Shown here in pieces: positions 29,128-40,624 of a stretch of 64,000 nucleotides of DNA. The stretch spans positions 1,302,001 through 1,366,000 of the forward strand of contig CM034130.1 of the NCBI GenBank assembly GCA_019914995.1. Direction: 5' to 3'. The notes beneath the pieces were generated by a model. That model was not told where the DNA came from. It saw only the letters and a list, made by a program, of their open reading frames with translations, and did no database searches. Each line of letters starts with the position of its first letter. Positions within the stretch are counted from its first letter, which is position 1. This DNA is from Acanthochlamys bracteata. Lineage: Eukaryota; Streptophyta; Magnoliopsida; Pandanales; Velloziaceae. The position numbers and the translations under genes are program-made.

Positions 29128-29737
29128 TAATGGAGATCTGCAGAAGTTTTGGTGCTAAACGTGTAGCGACTAGCGAGTGCGTTTGCAGGTTAACTGTTCG
29201 ATGAAATAACCAAGATCTGTTAAAATATGGAGGGGGAGCTGGTGAAGTGGGGAGTAGGGCTAGATATGTAAGAGTTATTACAGGAGGATTCATCTTGCAA
29301 AAGTATCTAAGGAAGCCTTATCCTGCAGATTATCCTCTTTCAGCATTAACATGAACCTAAGAACGATATATTCCGTCGCAGCAAAAATATTCTCATTTAA
29401 AAAGACAAATATCTATTACTGGCATCATAAGATATAGTAATATACAGAGAAAAGTAGACTATTACTTAGAATGAATGGTTTGTCTTTACAATGAAAGCTT
29501 TGAACACCTTGAGTTCGAGAAAAGCTTATTAAAAAAACAGCTCAAAAAAGGCATCATATTACAAAGGAGAGCAATGAGAATTGCTTTTGATATTCAATCT
29601 CCTGAATGTTGATGAACACAAAGATGGCATGTGATGCTACGTTTGCTGGTCAAGAAGAGAAGCTTGATAATATTGCTGAGCTGCGCTGCCTGTCTCAATC
29701 CTCCCATGACAGCTTGTTTGGAAATCAACTTGGAACT
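29128..29737. other. Promoter of the zinc transporter gene and 3' flank of NUDT23
   Basis: Upstream region of the minus-strand zinc transporter (29128 onward), followed by the probable NUDT23 3' UTR up to 29737. A CT-poor, unremarkable sequence with no additional gene. Confidence 0.45.
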
Positions 29738-32692
29738 CTATGAGTGCAGGTGGTTATCAATGTCAAAACTACGGAGGTCAGATGGTGTAGCACCTTGTCT
29801 GCAAAATGGTAAAGATTTTGTTAACCAAGGGCAAAACCAAAGTTAATACCAGATGTTTACATCTAGTTCTCCCCTATTCATCATTAAGCATACTAGAATT
29901 TTCTTATACCACCTTCTAACTTACAGAATATTCTCGATTCAATCTTGAAGCCTACAACAATATGCAGTTTATTTGAGTAACTCTCATCTGTGTGCAGTCA
30001 TGTAGGCATTAATGCGTTGCCCAAGATCCACAAGCATGAGCTCAATCAAGATTCAAGAATGCTACTAACATGATACTTTGAAATAAACTCATCATTGACT
30101 TACTCACATCAAAATGTGTTATTTCTGGCAACTCTCACTCATGAAAGCAAATCACTATACACAATCACAGACAACACTCTGCTTCTTCCACTTCATATAA
30201 ACAGTATTGATACATGCGATACAGTACATTTTATCTTACCAACTTAAAAAGAAAAAAGAATAATGTGCTATACCTTTTATTTATTGTACAATAATGAAAT
30301 CTCAGACTTCCAGCTTTAATGTCTTCCATGTACTGCAATTACAAATTGTGTGAATGAAGGACTCACTAACTCCAAGATAAACATTGAAAGCATAACTGTC
30401 TCCACCTCACTTTTTATTGAACAAAGAGAAAAGAACTCAGATACAATACCAGTTGTAAGGTAGCAACGATAGACGAAAATGCTAGGGAATCAAATGGTAT
30501 CTCATCAAGGGAAAACAGTGCACATTCCAACGACTCAGGGCCTGGGGAAAATTGTGACAATTTTAGCTTTGCGCGGAAAATGATGTAACTCTACTGCACG
30601 AGACATTGAAAAAACAAACATTTAGAGACTTATCATCTAGTTGAGACCATGACAAAGAGCTAATAAAGTTGAGACCATGACAAAGAGCAATTAGCCAAAC
30701 CACTACTAGAAGATTATTATTAGCATACTTGACCAATGCGCGGAATATCAAGTTGAGCAAATGGTGAAATTACTTCCACTTCAGCACATGCTTCTTCCAA
30801 GGTTTCCCTAATTGCCCCTTCAGCAGCAGATTCCCCAATCTCCAAATATCCAGCAGGAAGAGTCCTGAACAACATGAGAATCGAAACCTCATCGATCTAG
30901 AAAGTTCACAATGTTAAGGAAATTTAATGCACAGTTGAGGATGATTGAATGGGTCAACAAGAGAATCATGACAAACAAGAGAATCATGACAAGAGAGCAA
31001 TTTTGGAACAGTATACAAAGTGCACCCTTCCAGAAATAATTTATACAACAGAAGAGGAAACAGCATCTGAAGATTATGAAACTGGAGCTTCAGATATGTA
31101 TTCAAGCTGGCAGAGTTGATGACATCATACAATAAGCAAACATAGACCTCTATTCAAGTTAACAAACTCATTGCCAGTGTCCAGGACCTCTCCGCCAGTA
31201 GCTGCTCTCAAAAAATAATCTCAAGATGCAATGAAGAAGCAAAACATACTATAAATATGAATTGAACAGAATGTCCAGTGGAACCCACCAGAGTCCATAA
31301 GATGGCTGAATTTTCCTTTTGCAAAGCAACACCTTGCCTTCATGTTCCACAAGGCAACCAACAACCTAGGGTACAAAAGCATTATGCAAACAATCTCAAA
31401 AACCATTTCAGCAGCACATTCTAGGTGGAGAGCACGCAAATGCAGCGAGCTTTCCTTAAAAGCTAAAGCATTTACATATAGCTCAATCAAAGCAAGAGAG
31501 GCACCACAAATACTCCAAAACACTTAAAATCTACTCATACTTTTAGAAGGTTAAAAGTCAATTTCTAAGAGAAAAGGAGCCTCGCAATTGAACATTGAAA
31601 TTAACAAGTTATTAAGAGGCATACAATCAATATACTACTGAAGTACAATCTAATTTTCGTATCAGAATTAAGACTGTCAGATATTTTGAATCACAAGTAC
31701 ATCTCGACAACAAGGTCTTGACTTTGGCAGGGGAAGTTCAAACAGTGGTTATAGCAAACAAAAGGGGAATATTACACCCTTGCTAACATAAGAGTGCGAA
31801 AGTTTATTGTGTGGCAAGATATCAAATTGTGGAAACCTCAATAACTCTAATAGCACACAAACTAAAACGTCAGCATGTTAGTTACCCTTGTCCATTCAAT
31901 AAGAAATGGATTTTCACAAGCACTGAGATGAATTTGAGTACAAGCATATACATGTTAACTACTTCAAGGAAAAGGCATACCATCTTTGGGTTCTCATAGT
32001 GTATCCTTCCACATACTGTGCAGACAGCCCTGAGCTTCTCCTCTCCATCCGGTATTACTTGCTTAGCTGCACCTCCGCATGACTGACAGAATCTAACTTG
32101 GGGTTTGTGCACCTGCGGGAATGAATTCCCTGAGAAATTGACACATCTGCCTAACTATTCACGCACACAAATCAACTTAATCAAGGATTCAAGCATGATT
32201 GCAGTTCAGATGGCATATAATTAGTTACGCATTTCAGATGCAGATAAATAATTAGTTTCCAACAAGCAAGCCATACAGCATCGCTAATGGAGGAAATTCT
32301 AACTATAAGCCGATTACTTACATACTCCATCCAGCTAAGCAAACATATACTGAATCCATTCACTCTATCGCATCTCTAAGCTCCATGGATCCACAAATTA
32401 CCAACAAAACTAATCAAACGTCATAGAATCACAAGCTTACCACGGGCTGTGTGACAGCAGCTGCGGATGCATCAGAGCTGGAATGGGCCCCATCGGAGGA
32501 ACTCATCCGGAAACTTCCAAAACCGCTTCGACTTCTCGAACTATAACAAACAGATGATAGTGGTGGTGATGATGGAATATGTTCCCGGAATTTGGCGAAT
32601 TTGGGAATCACAGAAAGACTACAACGGCCAGCGGGAAGCGTCGGAGATCCGCGGAAAAGAAGAAGGTGTTGGATTTGAAGAGATCTGAGCAT
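29738..32692 (-). CDS. NUDT23: Nudix hydrolase 23 (ADP-ribose / FAD diphosphatase), plastid-targeted
   Basis: Hydrolyses ADP-ribose and FAD; in Arabidopsis NUDT23 is plastidial and controls flavin levels. Exon 1 is 32692-32441 and carries a Ser/Arg-rich, acid-poor leader of about 80 residues that fits a transit peptide. Exon 2 (32112-31981) encodes the Cys4 zinc ribbon: FCQSCGG with [14 protein letters not shown]. The next exon gives [20 protein letters not shown]. The Nudix exon near 30868-30728 gives [16 protein letters not shown] then REXXEE, followed by [12 protein letters not shown]. The C terminus near 29796-29738 reads [17 protein letters not shown]. Length matches the family. The Nudix box Gly after REXXEE is replaced: the sequence reads [11 protein letters not shown]. 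The gene is head to head with QPT across about 1.8 kb. Confidence 0.93.
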
Positions 32693-34516
32693 GGCGCAAT
32701 AGAGAAAAAGGGAAGAGAGAAATTATTATCACATAAATGGATGGTGCTGTTGAATTTTTCTCGAGACGACAAACCTTGACGGCTTTTGTGAGTCGGCTAT
32801 TGACAGTTTTGGTTAACAGATTAGTAGATATGGCTCTCTGGCTCTCAGCTCGTGCTAATATTAATTACGGTGATAGTAATGGTAATTAATGATAACTAAG
32901 AATTTACAGATGCGATCACTATGGTGACGTTGTTTTCAAATGACATCCGTTATAATCGTGTTTAACAATTTTTAGACACATATTATGCATGCAGAGAATT
33001 TTTAGACACTAGAAGAGAGTTTTGCTGGGAGTGCTTTTCAATTTCCACCTCCTCGCTTCATTTTTGTTCTTTTTCCTTCTCCGCTCCGTCCGTGCATTTT
33101 CTTCTCCGCTTGGCTCCGTGCCATCTCACCAGCACCGTCGATCTTCTCCGCGTCGGCTTCGCTAGATCTCTCCAGCGTCAGCTTTTCGCTAGATCTCTTA
33201 TTTCTTTCTCGAGTCTTTCGTCTCCGCCGCGTGAGCTCACACCTTTTCCCCATTCGTGCTGTGTGATCCCTGCTCAAATCCGGAGCTCGATCTCCTTCCC
33301 CTCTGCTATACGAGATCCGATTCAAGTGCGGGAGCACGATTTCAGTACAGGTCGTCTGGTTCGTGCGAAACTCTAGTTTCGCCGACGACCATTTCCGCCG
33401 AGAAATTGGCCGCGGTGAGCCGTCGAGACTTGATTTCGTCCATCGCTGTGACTTGATTTCCGTCTTCTTCTCCTCTTTGCCCGATCTGTACTTCTCCCCC
33501 TCACGCTCTTCCTCCGTGCCAAAAAAAACCAAAATTTCAAGCGTCGAATCCCTTCAATCTCCTTCGCTGCTGTTCGATTTGGTCTGCTGCAAGCGTTGGG
33601 ACGAACTTAGGGCGATCACCAGACTCGTTCGAAGCCCTAATTTCGCCGACGACCATTTCTGCAGCGGAATTTGACAAGACTCGCCGGCGTGACTTGATTT
33701 CGGTTTCCATTTCTTCTCGCTGTTTTGTACTGTAAGTGATCATTCTTTTTGTAGGACAATCTGCTTGTTCTGAGAAATTTTCCTGGTTTTGGTTGTGCTG
33801 AAGCATTTTGTAGAGATGCTGATATATTTGAAAATCATATAAGATTGTCTAGCTTGTTTTTATGTTCGATTTGATTGTGGAAAATAGATTAGAAGTCATT
33901 TTCTTAAAAATGTTTTAGCTTTCTAGTTGTGGAAATTTGTATTTGCAAGAACTAAAAATGTTTTCTGAAGCAAATTAATATGATTTATGGTATGAAGACT
34001 GTCCTAAATTCCTAATTTTGGTATTTTATAGGTTGTGAAGTTTATGTCTGCTTGTTCTGTGTGATATGCTTCAATCATGTGCACTGATGTGAATTTTGCT
34101 ACTTGATTGAGTATTATTGCATTGCTAGATTGCATCTAGTTGGTTTTTGGATATCACCGAACAAGTCAAACATAAACTACGTAAGCTATATTTATTGTTG
34201 CATTTCTTCTCGCTGTTTTGTATTTCTTCTCACTCTTTTATATTTTGCTGCAGGTAATTGCTTAGAAAACGTGATTTGGAGACTACAAAGATCTCCTGCT
34301 GCTTTACGTTTATAAATCTGCTACCCTGATTGCTGTATTACATTTTTTAGTTGTGGAAATTACTTCTAACTCACTTCCAATTACAAAAAAGAATACAAGA
34401 GTTCACTCACTTCCAATAACACTATTTCTAAGAACTCACTCTTTCTTCCTCACTTTTTAAGAATGCACCCTAGACCGCACATGAACCCTTAGCACAACGG
34501 CAGATAGCGAGTGTCC
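32693..34516. other. Unassigned GC-rich locus between NUDT23 and QPT
   Basis: Bases 33040-33730 are much richer in G and C than the surroundings and open on both strands: a 164-codon minus ORF rich in Arg, Lys and Glu, and plus ORFs of 94-103 codons. None resembles a known protein. Two similar segments at about 33360-33440 and 33625-33700 share GCCGACGACCATTTC and a following GACTTGATTTCG, a duplication about 264 bp apart. A GTAAGT-like donor follows at 33733 and an acceptor TTTGCTGCAG lies at about 34253. This could be an expressed non-coding gene, a decayed transposon, or a long leader. Overlapping ORFs on both strands argue against a protein. Confidence 0.4.
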
Positions 34517-37500
34517 ATGTCGGCCATCTTGATCGGTTTGTCTCTACACTGCAACATCTCTCTCTGGAAACATTCATTCTCAATCTTCTCTCTCCACTCT
34601 CCTCCGCCGCCATTGTGTTCTTCTTCTCTCAAAATAAGGTCCAACACAGCAATTCAACTTAATTCAATCTCACTCGCTAGTCTTCAGTTTGTTTTCAGCT
34701 AACTTGAATCTTTGTTTCTTTTGATGGGGATTGCAGGAGATGGCGAGGAGTACCGGTGGCGGCATTGGCGATGCAGAACGTGGCTGTACAACCGCCATCT
34801 CATCCAACTTATGATATCAAGGCCGTTGTCAAACTCGCTCTGGCAGAAGATGCTGGTGACCGAGGTGCATATTTTATTTGGCCTCTTTAAGGATTCTACT
34901 ACTAGTCAGATTTTATTGTCAGTTTATCAGAATTCAAGTTCCGAAAACGTTTCTGTCATTTCTGTGCTAGAGATACTCATGAGCTTTCATTGCTGAATAC
35001 CATGGAGTTCTCTTACAAATTAAGACCAGTTTCTGATAGTTGATCAATAATTTTCTGATAGATACTCAATCTTTCTGTTACAAGCTAGAAAAATTTTGTT
35101 GTATGAAGTCTCATGTAACTTCTCCGGTGCGAGCTAATCTTAACAGAAGAGCGTCTTTTGTGTCACATTTTCATGTAGTACTTTCGAGTTACCGATATCT
35201 GAATTCCATAGAAGCTCATATATTTGAGTGGAGCAACTATCATTCTTGTTTCTAGCAGGGTTAATTTTGTGGATGCTATGCAATATGTTGCTTTATAGCT
35301 AAATTACACTAGTTAGTGAAGGCTAATCCTGATTAGTGGAGGTTCTGCGGTACTTACTAGTTGGTTCTCCCCTCTCCTATCCTGGGGAATGTTTGACTCT
35401 AAAAGAGATGACCCTCCTAAGTAAAGAAGTTGATAGCCAATTCCTCCTTATTTGCATATGAAGCAATTATGCAAAGAGAATACTGAAATAAACCACCATT
35501 GCTTATTGAATTTGTTCTTGTTTTATTTTTATTTTTATTTATATTTTTTAATTTCTCAGTCAAGGGGAAGTTTCTCCTTCTTTCTGTAGTTACACAACAA
35601 AATAGCATTGGCATCCTCAGAATTCATAGTGTCTCATGTCTCATCATCTATTCAAATTCTTACTCTTGAAATGCTTTACTTTTTCCGTTAATTTGTAGGT
35701 GATGTGACCTGTTTGGCTACTGTTCCATCTGACATGGAAACTGCTGCTTACTTTATTGCAAAGGAGGATGGTGTAATTGCTGGAATTTCTCTGGCAGAGA
35801 TGATCTTTCATGAGGTTGATTCATCAATAAAGGTGTAACTGTTTGTGCAGCTGCTTTCCCATATTAAATCTGCTTATATTCCCATGTTGAGTAAAACTGA
35901 TAATAAAAATCTGGCAGGTAGAATGGTCAGTAAGTGATGGCAATAGTATATGTAAGGGCGTACAATTTGGCAAAGTTTATGGTAAAATTCTTACACATGT
36001 ACGATATGTGGACTATGTAAATAAATTGAAGATAATTTAATAACTAATCTTTTTGCTCTCCTGTTTGGTCATTAATCAAATAAAGGACGTGCGTACAGCA
36101 TCGTGGTTGCAGAAAGGGTTGTTCTTAACTTTATGCAGAGAATGAGTGGGATAGCAACGCTCACTAAGGTGCATCTCTATCTACATTAGGTTGCTTGCAA
36201 TTTACATCCTGAATGCAATCTGTTTGTGCTGTATATCTCCAATAGCTCAACATATGAGTTGTTGTTTTCTGCACCTCCATTCAATTTTGCAGGCTATGGC
36301 AGATGAGGCCCATCCTGCATGCATCTTAGAGACAAGGAAAACTGCTCCAGGCTTACGTTTGGTGGATAAGTGGGCGGTCTTATCAAAACTCTTCCTTCAC
36401 ATAATACATTTGCTCTCTGTGTTAATGCACTGAACTTTAGTATTATCATTCTCAGGTTCTCATTGGTGGAGGACAGAACCACAGAATGGGTCTCTTTGAT
36501 ATGGCTATGATAAAAGACAATCATATTTCTATAGCTGGAGGTGTTTCGAAAGCTTTGAATGCAGTGGACCAGTTCCTGGAGCAGAGAAATATTCAAATAC
36601 CTGTTGAAGTAAAGTTCTCTTCGCATTATTATACTGAAACACCACTTCTCTTTTGTCTCTCTGGTTCTTTAATAGCGAGGATAACAGTTAATCATTGTGG
36701 TCTTTGTTATTACTATTTATAATCAAAACTAATTGGAGTCAACTACCTTCTGCATTCTGGAACTGCAGTTTTGTAGCTTATAAAGGGGATTGGCATAAAT
36801 GAAGAAACACAAGTCTTTAAGCGTGTCAATGTTTTGCCACTCAAAAATCACCAGTTCAGCACCTTGCACCTAATTTTTAATAATTGTTTATTAGGTTGAG
36901 ACGAGGACCTTAGAAGAAGTGGAGCAGGTCTTAGAATATGCCAGTCAAAACAGAACTTCTTTAACTCGGATAATGCTGGATAACATGGTTGTCCCTCTTG
37001 AAAATGGTGATGTAGATGTGTTGATGCTGAAGGATGCTGTGAAATTAATTGATGGGAGATTTGAGACTGAGGTAGTACTCTTGCTATATTTTATGCTTTT
37101 TAAAGAAATCGATATCTACATGCATTTGAGAAATGGTTGTTCTTTTAATGATCAACAGAAATCATGTTAAAGTTTTCTGTGAGTTTACTAGTTTTATCTG
37201 CATTTGTTTGCATTGGGCAACTCCATTAGGTGAAAAGCAACTCTCATACATGTTAAAAAGTTCCCTTGCTGCATTGATACTATATTTTTAGTTATAGTTA
37301 ACTCCTGAGAAAGCATTATCATAATACTACTAAATGTGTTGTTATGCTCTTTTTCTGATGTGATATGTGATCAGCGAAATGATACGGCTTTAGTCCTGAG
37401 AACCTTAACCTGGTTATCCGTTCCAATTTACTAATATTAACCTGTGTCCTATCCTTATATATATGAATTATTGTGTTAACATGAAACTGCTGATGTTGTT

Positions 37501-37992
37501 GTGCTGTCCTATATCGACATAAGGCTTTTCCTCAGATACCTTCTTTTGTTTTTTTGGTGATTGAATCATGTTGCTGAGCTAGTTGATTTTGGCAGGCTTC
37601 GGGAAATGTCACCCTTGAAACAGTGAAGAAAATTGGACAGACTGGAGTTACCTACATCTCTAGGTAATAATAGTGCTATGAGCTAACAGCTCAAGTTGAG
37701 CTAAATTTCTGCCTGTCCTCGACCTTCAAGAGTTAGTAACTATCTGACCATCAATATTGTGTCATAATTGATTATTCTAATGTCCATGAAGTAGAGACTA
37801 GTCATTGTGAAGATTCATGGTTGTTTGTGCAGCTCACTTAGTTCGTGATTTGCCAAAGTTCATTTCTCCTGAACTGACTATCATGTGTTTCGCAGTGGGG
37901 CATTGACACATTCTGTGAAAGCACTTGATATTTCACTCAAAATAGACACAGAGCTAGCCCTCAGAGTTGGAAGGCGTACAAAGCGAGCTTAG
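34517..37992 (+). CDS. QPT: Quinolinate phosphoribosyltransferase (nicotinate-nucleotide pyrophosphorylase), plastidial
   Basis: Converts quinolinate and PRPP to nicotinate mononucleotide, CO2 and PPi: the entry to NAD synthesis from aspartate in plastids, and to nicotine-type alkaloids where present. Ten exons: 34517-34638, 34737-34864, 35699-35832, 35918-35981, 36086-36168, 36293-36376, 36456-36608, 36895-37071, 37596-37663, 37896-37992. All phases close, 369 residues. The first 55 or so residues are Ser/Leu-rich with few acids, a transit peptide. Exon 2 has [20 protein letters not shown]. Exons 5-7 hold the [30 protein letters not shown] part and the [20 protein letters not shown] block with the catalytic His, Arg and Lys residues. 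The C terminus has [20 protein letters not shown] and ends RRTKRA. Start choice: the ATG at 34517; exon 1 joins exon 2 through AG|G in phase 2, which gives a complete leader. Confidence 0.95.
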
Positions 37993-38505
37993 ATGAAGGA
38001 AGGAAGCGCTAGTATTCTTCATACAATACTTTCTTTTGGGCATGAAGTCCTCATCAGCAAAATTGCATAATGTTGGCATTTCAGGCAAAAAGGAAGAGCT
38101 CTTGCAGCTCGCCAATTATCTGTGGTATACCACACTCAGAATCACAACCCTGTGGCAAATGGCCATAAAAGATCAATGACGGGAAACCTTATATGAAGGG
38201 GCTTCATGCATTCACCATAATTTCATAAGGCTAATGAGCCACATGCAGAATGCCTAAAAGGTGTGATGCTGTTGATGTTTGTTGGCATTACTAATTATAT
38301 GTGCTCGTACGAGTATATATATACATTGGTCATATCTTATAAACAATCTCGCATTTTGTTTCTGAATACTTAAGATTCTGCAGATTAGGTCGTTAGATAT
38401 TGTTCCCAGGCATATATCTGAGTTGCCGGAGGTGTTCATCTTCTTCCATTTTTCTTCCGTTGCTTAAGCAAAATGAATATGTTTGCCCTTTGGTGAGGAT
38501 CACCC

Positions 38506-38530
38506 AGACCTCCAGACCTCCAGACCTATT
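38506..38530. repeat. Short CCTCCAGA tandem repeat
   Basis: Three successive copies of an 8-base unit CCTCCAGA in the QPT 3' flank. Probably a simple sequence expansion with no function. Confidence 0.75.
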
Positions 38531-39207
38531 TATTGCCTATAAATGATTTATCCAGTTTCGGATCTAACCTCAATGACCCAGCTGCATAATATAAACGGAA
38601 CTTCCATTTTCAAATTCTTGAATTAGGAACCTGCTCAAATTTTCAGCGTTCAAAGATGGTATGGCAGTATTTTCTAGTGCTCTCAAATCAAAATATGCAT
38701 AAAGGGTTTAGTTTATATTGAACTTTATTTTTTACTTTTATACTGGATTTTATTTCTATTGAAGTTTAGTTTTAAATTTTATTTTATTTTTTTCTAATAT
38801 CATTTTAAATTATATTTCATCGAATTTTATTTTATAAAATTTAATTTCGTGAAACTCAAATTATACACCATAATATTATCTAGCAGATTTCTGAAAACAA
38901 TTATATAAGTCCCTTGATATTGCTATAATGTATTAATAAGGACCCATATTGCAAAACAAAACGTCCTTGCGTTTCCTAAACGCATACTCTACCAACGTAA
39001 CAATCCTCACGGCTCCACATTTCCCTACATATCCTTACCTTTCTAGAATATTACATAAAATCGTGATGGCATATTCCGTAATATAGTTAATACTAGCGGG
39101 AAATAAAATAAAAGTCAGCGCGTACCGAAGCCGTCAGAACAACTTCAGATATCGGCCGTTCCTCTTGCAACATGTAGATCTAGCCGTTCGTTTCCTCACC
39201 TATCCCC

Positions 39208-39217
39208 TATAAATAGG
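39208..39217 (+). promoter_or_regulatory. TATA box of the coiled-coil gene
   Basis: CTATAAATAG, a perfect plant TATA box, lies about 300 bp upstream of the ATG at 39518. A GA-rich stretch (AAGAAAGAAAGAAAGAAAG, 39266-39288) follows within the presumed 5' UTR. The distance implies a 5' UTR of about 270 bases. Confidence 0.7.
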
Positions 39218-39517
39218 AGCTTTCCGGACTCCATACGTTTCTTCAAACTGTTTCTTTTCTCTCTCAAGAAAGAAAGAAAGAAAGAAACGATAAGCCAGAC
39301 GAATTTCTCAAGTTCATATTTCTAAATTGTTTTCCTGTTCGTTTCACTTAAAATTAACCAATTAATCCATAAACGGATCTCGATCACGATTTGGTTCTCA
39401 AATTTGAAACCCTAGTTGTAGGTTTCGGTTTGAATCGATCTAGGGTTTTATTGTTCTAATTCGATTCAGAATCGTTGATCGAGATTTCTTTCGTGATTTT
39501 TGGTGAATTTTTAAGTA

Positions 39518-40624
39518 ATGAACGATCCATCACAAATGATGAATCTGAACTACGGGATCTGGGCTCCTCCACCGCGGCCGCCGGAGGAATCAATAGCGTT
39601 CCAGAATCCCCGGCCGGTGTTTACTGCCGGCGCTATGCCCGGCGGCCGTGTTGGTAACTGGAAAGGAAAGAAACCTGCCGGAGATAAGAGGAAGAAGATT
39701 CCCTCTATTCCCCCCTCGGGCGCACCTGGTGGCGCCGTTCCTGTCGCCGGCGGTGTTACTGGTTCTTCTGGTTATCAACCACCGACTCTGAACGAGCTCC
39801 AATCGCAGAACCGGGCCAAAGCTCGCCGGTTCTACCCCAACAAGAAGAAGTTCGCAAGATTCGCTCCCTTCGCTCCACGTAACACTACCTCTTTCATCAT
39901 CCGAGCGAAGAAATCCGGTGGGATTGCTTCACTTGTTTCTCCTTGCCCTGTAACGCCAGCAATTCTGCCGACGCCGAAATTCTCCCCATCTCGGGAAGGT
40001 CTTGTTGATATGGCGAAAGAAGAATGGGGAGTTGATGGTTATGGCTCCATGAAGGGACTCATTCGACTTAGGTCACCTGCTCGTGCTGATGATATTACTG
40101 CTGACGAAGAAAACGTTGATGATAGTGGATCGAGCGAGAGCGATGTGGAGGAGCATCTGGAGGTTGAAAGAAGGCTTGATCATGATCTCAGCAGGTTCGA
40201 AATGGTTTACCCGAACCATGGTGAAGATGCTGCCGCTGCAGCAGCTACTTATGTTCTAGAAAACCGTGTCGATGATCAGGACACGCATATTGCGCAGCTT
40301 GAAGAAGAGAATCTGACTCTTAAAGAGCGGCTGTTTATCATGGAGCGTGAGATGGGGGAACTTAGAAGAAGGTTACAGTTGTTGGAAGAGCGCTATAGCT
40401 CACGCGACGGACGTAACAATGGAAACGACAGGCATAACATGAACAATCAGGATGAGAATGATAACGAGAACAACAGTATTGTGAATAATGGAAATGGAGA
40501 AGCCGGAGAAGATGAGGCATCGGAGAACGGTGATGTGTGCTCAGAGAAGAGCATTGGAGATTATGAGGAGGTCAACGGAGTTGTTAATAACAATGCCGGA
40601 GGCATGACCCCTTCGCATGAATGA
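39518..40624 (+). CDS. Intronless coiled-coil protein of 368 residues with a basic NTTSFI region (unknown function)
   Basis: Single ORF with ATG at 39518. Residues 1-90 are rich in Pro, Gly and Ala. Residues 99-131 form a basic patch (RAKARRFYPNKKKFARF) that runs into NTTSFI (122-127). Residues 138-165 are Pro/Ser-rich. An acidic block covers about 191-216. A heptad-like coiled coil follows at about 249-292 (HIAQLEEENLTLKERL and the next LRRRL). The tail is rich in Asn, Asp and Glu. I know related plant proteins exist as uncharacterised, possibly nuclear, but cannot name the family with confidence. The order basic patch, NTTxF, acidic block, coiled coil resembles animal HEXIM1, discussed in Findings. 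A GT donor (CCAG|GTAAGC) lies 5 bases after the stop with an acceptor near 41130, so the transcript may have a 3' UTR intron. Confidence 0.88.
   Translation: MNDPSQMMNLNYGIWAPPPRPPEESIAFQNPRPVFTAGAMPGGRVGNWKGKKPAGDKRKKIPSIPPSGAPGGAVPVAGGVTGSSGYQPPTLNELQSQNRAKARRFYPNKKKFARFAPFAPRNTTSFIIRAKKSGGIASLVSPCPVTPAILPTPKFSPSREGLVDMAKEEWGVDGYGSMKGLIRLRSPARADDITADEENVDDSGSSESDVEEHLEVERRLDHDLSRFEMVYPNHGEDAAAAAATYVLENRVDDQDTHIAQLEEENLTLKERLFIMEREMGELRRRLQLLEERYSSRDGRNNGNDRHNMNNQDENDNENNSIVNNGNGEAGEDEASENGDVCSEKSIGDYEEVNGVVNNNAGGMTPSHE

Larger units (their letters stand above)
37993..39517. promoter_or_regulatory. QPT 3' flank and promoter of the coiled-coil gene
   Basis: Contains the QPT 3' UTR (to about 38.4 kb), a triple CCTCCAGA-type repeat at 38506-38530, an AT-rich block at 38700-38880, and the promoter and 5' UTR of the gene at 39518. 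No extra gene is seen. Confidence 0.5.

Noticed and set aside
33038-33532. 164-codon minus ORF rich in Arg, Lys and Glu.
   Set aside because: It overlaps equally long ORFs on the other strand and has no domain; the GC bias alone can keep frames open.
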